NCBI RefSeq assembly: GCF_037325665.1
Contig: NC_090245.1
Coordinates: 49,756,846-49,820,845, forward strand
Direction of reading: 5' to 3'
DNA from: Littorina saxatilis
Lineage: Eukaryota > Mollusca > Gastropoda > Littorinimorpha > Littorinidae
DNA: 64,000 bases
The notes under the pieces are model-generated. The model was not told where the DNA came from and did not search any database. It saw only the letters and a list, made by a program, of their open reading frames with translations. The translations under genes and the position numbers were made by a program. This document shows, piece after piece, positions 61,900-64,000 of this stretch. The first letter of the stretch is position 1, and each line of letters opens with the position of its first letter.

Positions 61900-62814
61900 T
61901 CAAGCTCTTTTCTCTCAGGCTAAACTGATTCACTCAAAGCCGTATATCCGCCCACAAGCGGGGACGCCTATCTCTTGACTCAAACCAGTCACGCAACACT
62001 GTCAGGACCCTGTCTGCATACCATCTGCATCAAGACATCTCAGCTTGCGATCTGCGTTGAATGGCTGCGACGACCAGATGAACCAAGCTTTGCAATATTT
62101 TTTTGAATGACTCCATAGTCTAGCTGTAGTCATCCTACACCTGTAGTGTAAAAATCTCTTGCATAGACCAGTTTCTCTAAGTCAAACAAGGAATCGTCTG
62201 TTGCCAAGGTAAATCTAGTCCTTCACAGCCCAACAGAACCGTCATGTCTTCGTGTGCAGATGAGATTGGGCCCAAGAAAACATGCCAGAAACCATGGTCC
62301 CCAAAGAGGAAAACCGTCATGTGGAGATCGCATCTTGTAAAACATGTCTTGGCAATCGGTAGTCTATACTAACATACTAACATGCATGAGATCCTACGAT
62401 TCGTCAGGCTGAGGTCCGGAATAGTTTCTACGATTCGTCAGACTTTAAAATATATATACAACAGTTCCCAGTTTTTGTCAGTTCCCACAAATCTTGGTTC
62501 CTTAGGAGCCTTCAGACTGAGACAAGTATTTGCTATTTCTCGAAGTGACACCGTCAGTGTCTACGAATCTTGAGACGGAGACACCTTCGTGTGCCGAACG
62601 ACAGTCAGTACTTCCCATTCCAAGGAATGTTAAATCTGTATGTACTGTGCGCAGATAAGCTTCAACGATTCTTCGAACGGAGATCAGTTCCTACAATTCC
62701 TCATTCGTAGAAATCCTCGGATTGGGAGCAGTTGCTGTCATTCCGGCTCCAAAATGTGACATCTATATGCACCTTGTGCAGACCAGTCAGTGAAATATTC
62801 GCGCCCGGATTCCA
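61900..62814. other. Intergenic, no recognised gene
   Basis: Weak, old internal repetition is visible: CTACGATTCGTCAG at 62394 and 62429, and TCTGTATGTACTGTGCGCAGA near 62634 against TCTATATGCACCTTGTGCAGA near 62761. Nothing coding is supported. Confidence 0.4.
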
Positions 62815-62900
62815 CATTGTTTTACGACTCCTCTGACTGCGTCATCTTGTGGCTGGTAGTGATGGAGTCATTGCGGTGGATGTTGAGCAGTCGCATGCTA
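62815..62900 (-). pseudogene. Downstream duplicate of the GPCR C-terminal coding end
   Basis: On the minus strand it translates RLLNIHRNDSITTSHKMTQS then EES and a stop, against RLLNLQRKDSITTSHEMSQS then EET and a stop in the real last exon (63108-63186). Frame and stop position are kept. The copy lies about 285 bp further downstream. No acceptor is evident before it. Confidence 0.75.
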
Positions 62901-63107
62901 CACAGCTACACACGTAATACCCGCTGCAGGAAGAAAACAAAGCACAGCTTGGCCGGATGAGACCCCCTTGCAGGAGAAACTGTATGGCGACCTGGTGGCC
63001 CTACAGAAGATGGCGGCATTCGTGCGTGCCACAGGAGAGGATGTCTAGCAGGAGCGAACGAGAAGAAGAAGAAGCTACACACGTTCCCAGGATTCCTCAT
63101 TGTCACA

Positions 63108-64000
63108 TTACGTCTCCTCTGATTGCGACATCTCGTGGCTGGTAGTGATTGAGTCTTTGCGCTGGAGGTTGAGCAGGCGCATGCAGGGCCTGAGCTTGAA
63201 CACCTTGTGGCACTCAGACCTGAACCTGTCCGACGTGAAGCTGTAGATGATGGGGTTGGACACGTTGCTGAGCATGGGGAAGAGGCGCGCCAGGTCGAAG
63301 AAGGCCTTGGCCACGGGCCCCATGGCGCTTTCGATGGACCGGTTGACCAACAGCAGGATCACGGTGACGAAGTAGGGCGAGTAGGTGACGAAGAACACCA
63401 CGGTCACCGCGATGAACACCAGTGTGTGCTTCCTGAAACATGAGACAAACAGGTATCGGTTGAACACTGGATTTCCCTTCTTTCAGTCATATCACGATGG
63501 AGGCTAAACTAATATCTACGTAGAAGGATTTTTCCGCCAAAAAAAGCAACAAAAAAACAAACAAAAAAACGCACACTAAGGCAAAAAAAGAAAAGTTGAA
63601 GCAGCCTGCATGCAACTGAGGTAACCCCTCAACAACAACAACAACAAAACACGCACACCACCAACTCATATTATTTTAGGTCGCTGGTTAAGAATACAAA
63701 AGAGTACATGTTTATGTGTCTTCAGCACAGCAGGGATTTGAACACTCAACCTTCCGCATAGGAGGCCGGTGTCTTATCCACTGCGCCCGTTTAATGTTAA
63801 TGGTAATTATGAGATGGTATTTGACTGACTTTGAAATGTTCTTGGAGTTGTTGGAGACAGCGGAGGGTCGCCTCATCATGGTGGAGATGCGCTTGTCATG
63901 CTGACGTAGGGCCCGTATGGTGAAGCCGTACAGCACCACCAGGCTGACCGTCACTGACAGAAACGTCGCGCCCATTACCACAGCCCACGTCACTAGCAGG
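63108..64000 (-). CDS. Class A G-protein-coupled receptor, C-terminal part (two exons, cut by window edge)
   Basis: Exons 63830-64000 (open at the edge) and 63108-63432 join with GT-AG, giving ...NISK|KHTLVFIAV. The visible parts are TM5 (WAVVMGATFLSVTVSLVVLYG), a basic third intracellular loop (RALRQHDKRISTMMRRPSAV), TM6 with FFVTYSPYF in place of the usual CWxP, TM7 ending NVSNPIIYSF (the NPxxY motif), helix 8 (TSDRFRSE) and a short Ser/Thr-rich tail. Such receptors sit in the plasma membrane and signal through heterotrimeric G proteins. The ligand cannot be inferred; a peptide receptor is plausible. Confidence 0.85.
63715..63792 (-). other. tRNA-Arg(CCT)-like sequence, SINE head or pseudogene
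   Basis: The minus strand has CGCAGTGGATAAGACACCGG, CCTCCTATGC (anticodon CCT) and GTTCAAATCCC (box B), as in tRNA-Arg. The acceptor stem does not pair well (GGGC against CTGCTGTGCT), so a retroposed copy is likelier than a functional tRNA gene. It lies in the GPCR intron. Confidence 0.55.

Noticed and set aside
63715-63792. Functional tRNA-Arg(CCT)
   Set aside because: Anticodon loop and box B are recognisable but the acceptor stem does not pair; best treated as retroposed.

Overview
The window looks like the nuclear genome of a marine mollusc, most likely a gastropod. This is inferred from the spliced metazoan genes, the density of tRNA-derived SINEs, the long (CA)n/(TG)n tracts, a BEL/Pao element, DIRS relics and many short foldback elements. 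No bacterial, viral or organellar gene block is present.

Three host genes were reconstructed by joining exons across canonical splice sites with consistent phase. (1) DUS2, tRNA-dihydrouridine synthase 2, lies on the minus strand (3933-17383) with 14 coding exons summing to 1506 nt, or 501 residues. (2) NUP93, the nuclear-pore scaffold nucleoporin, lies on the plus strand (19509-56333) with 22 coding exons summing to 2475 nt, or 824 residues. (3) The last two exons of a class A (rhodopsin-like) GPCR lie on the minus strand at the right edge (63108-64000). DUS2 and NUP93 are head-to-head; the roughly 2 kb between their starts contains two ETS-type CCGGAAGTG motifs and a foldback element.

Layout: 1-3900 is repeat-rich (Helentron-like elements, a DIRS-like foldback). 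3933-17383 is DUS2, with SINEs, a piggyBac-like element and minisatellites in its introns. 17384-19508 is the divergent promoter region. 19509-56333 is NUP93; its introns hold DIRS relics, SINEs, TIR elements and a 9.06 kb BEL/Pao retrotransposon (40764-49819) whose LTRs are almost identical. 56334-63100 is intergenic, with a second piggyBac-like element, nested retroposons and a foldback carrying a tRNA-like sequence. 63108-64000 is the GPCR.

The main observation is structural. Most minisatellites here sit on exon-intron junctions, and in many cases the repeat unit is a copy of the splice site plus part of the exon. Clear cases are DUS2 exon 1 (donor), DUS2 exons 10, 11 and 12 (acceptor side), and NUP93 exons 9, 11, 12 and 18 (acceptor side). 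The GPCR last exon has a downstream copy of its C-terminal tail that keeps frame and stop. Several duplicated junctions contain AG|GT, the proto-splice sequence in the tandem-duplication model of intron gain. A second observation is a family of Helentron-like elements with a common head and 3' hairpin but different cores rich in nuclear-receptor (AGGTCA) or CRE (TGACGT) motifs.
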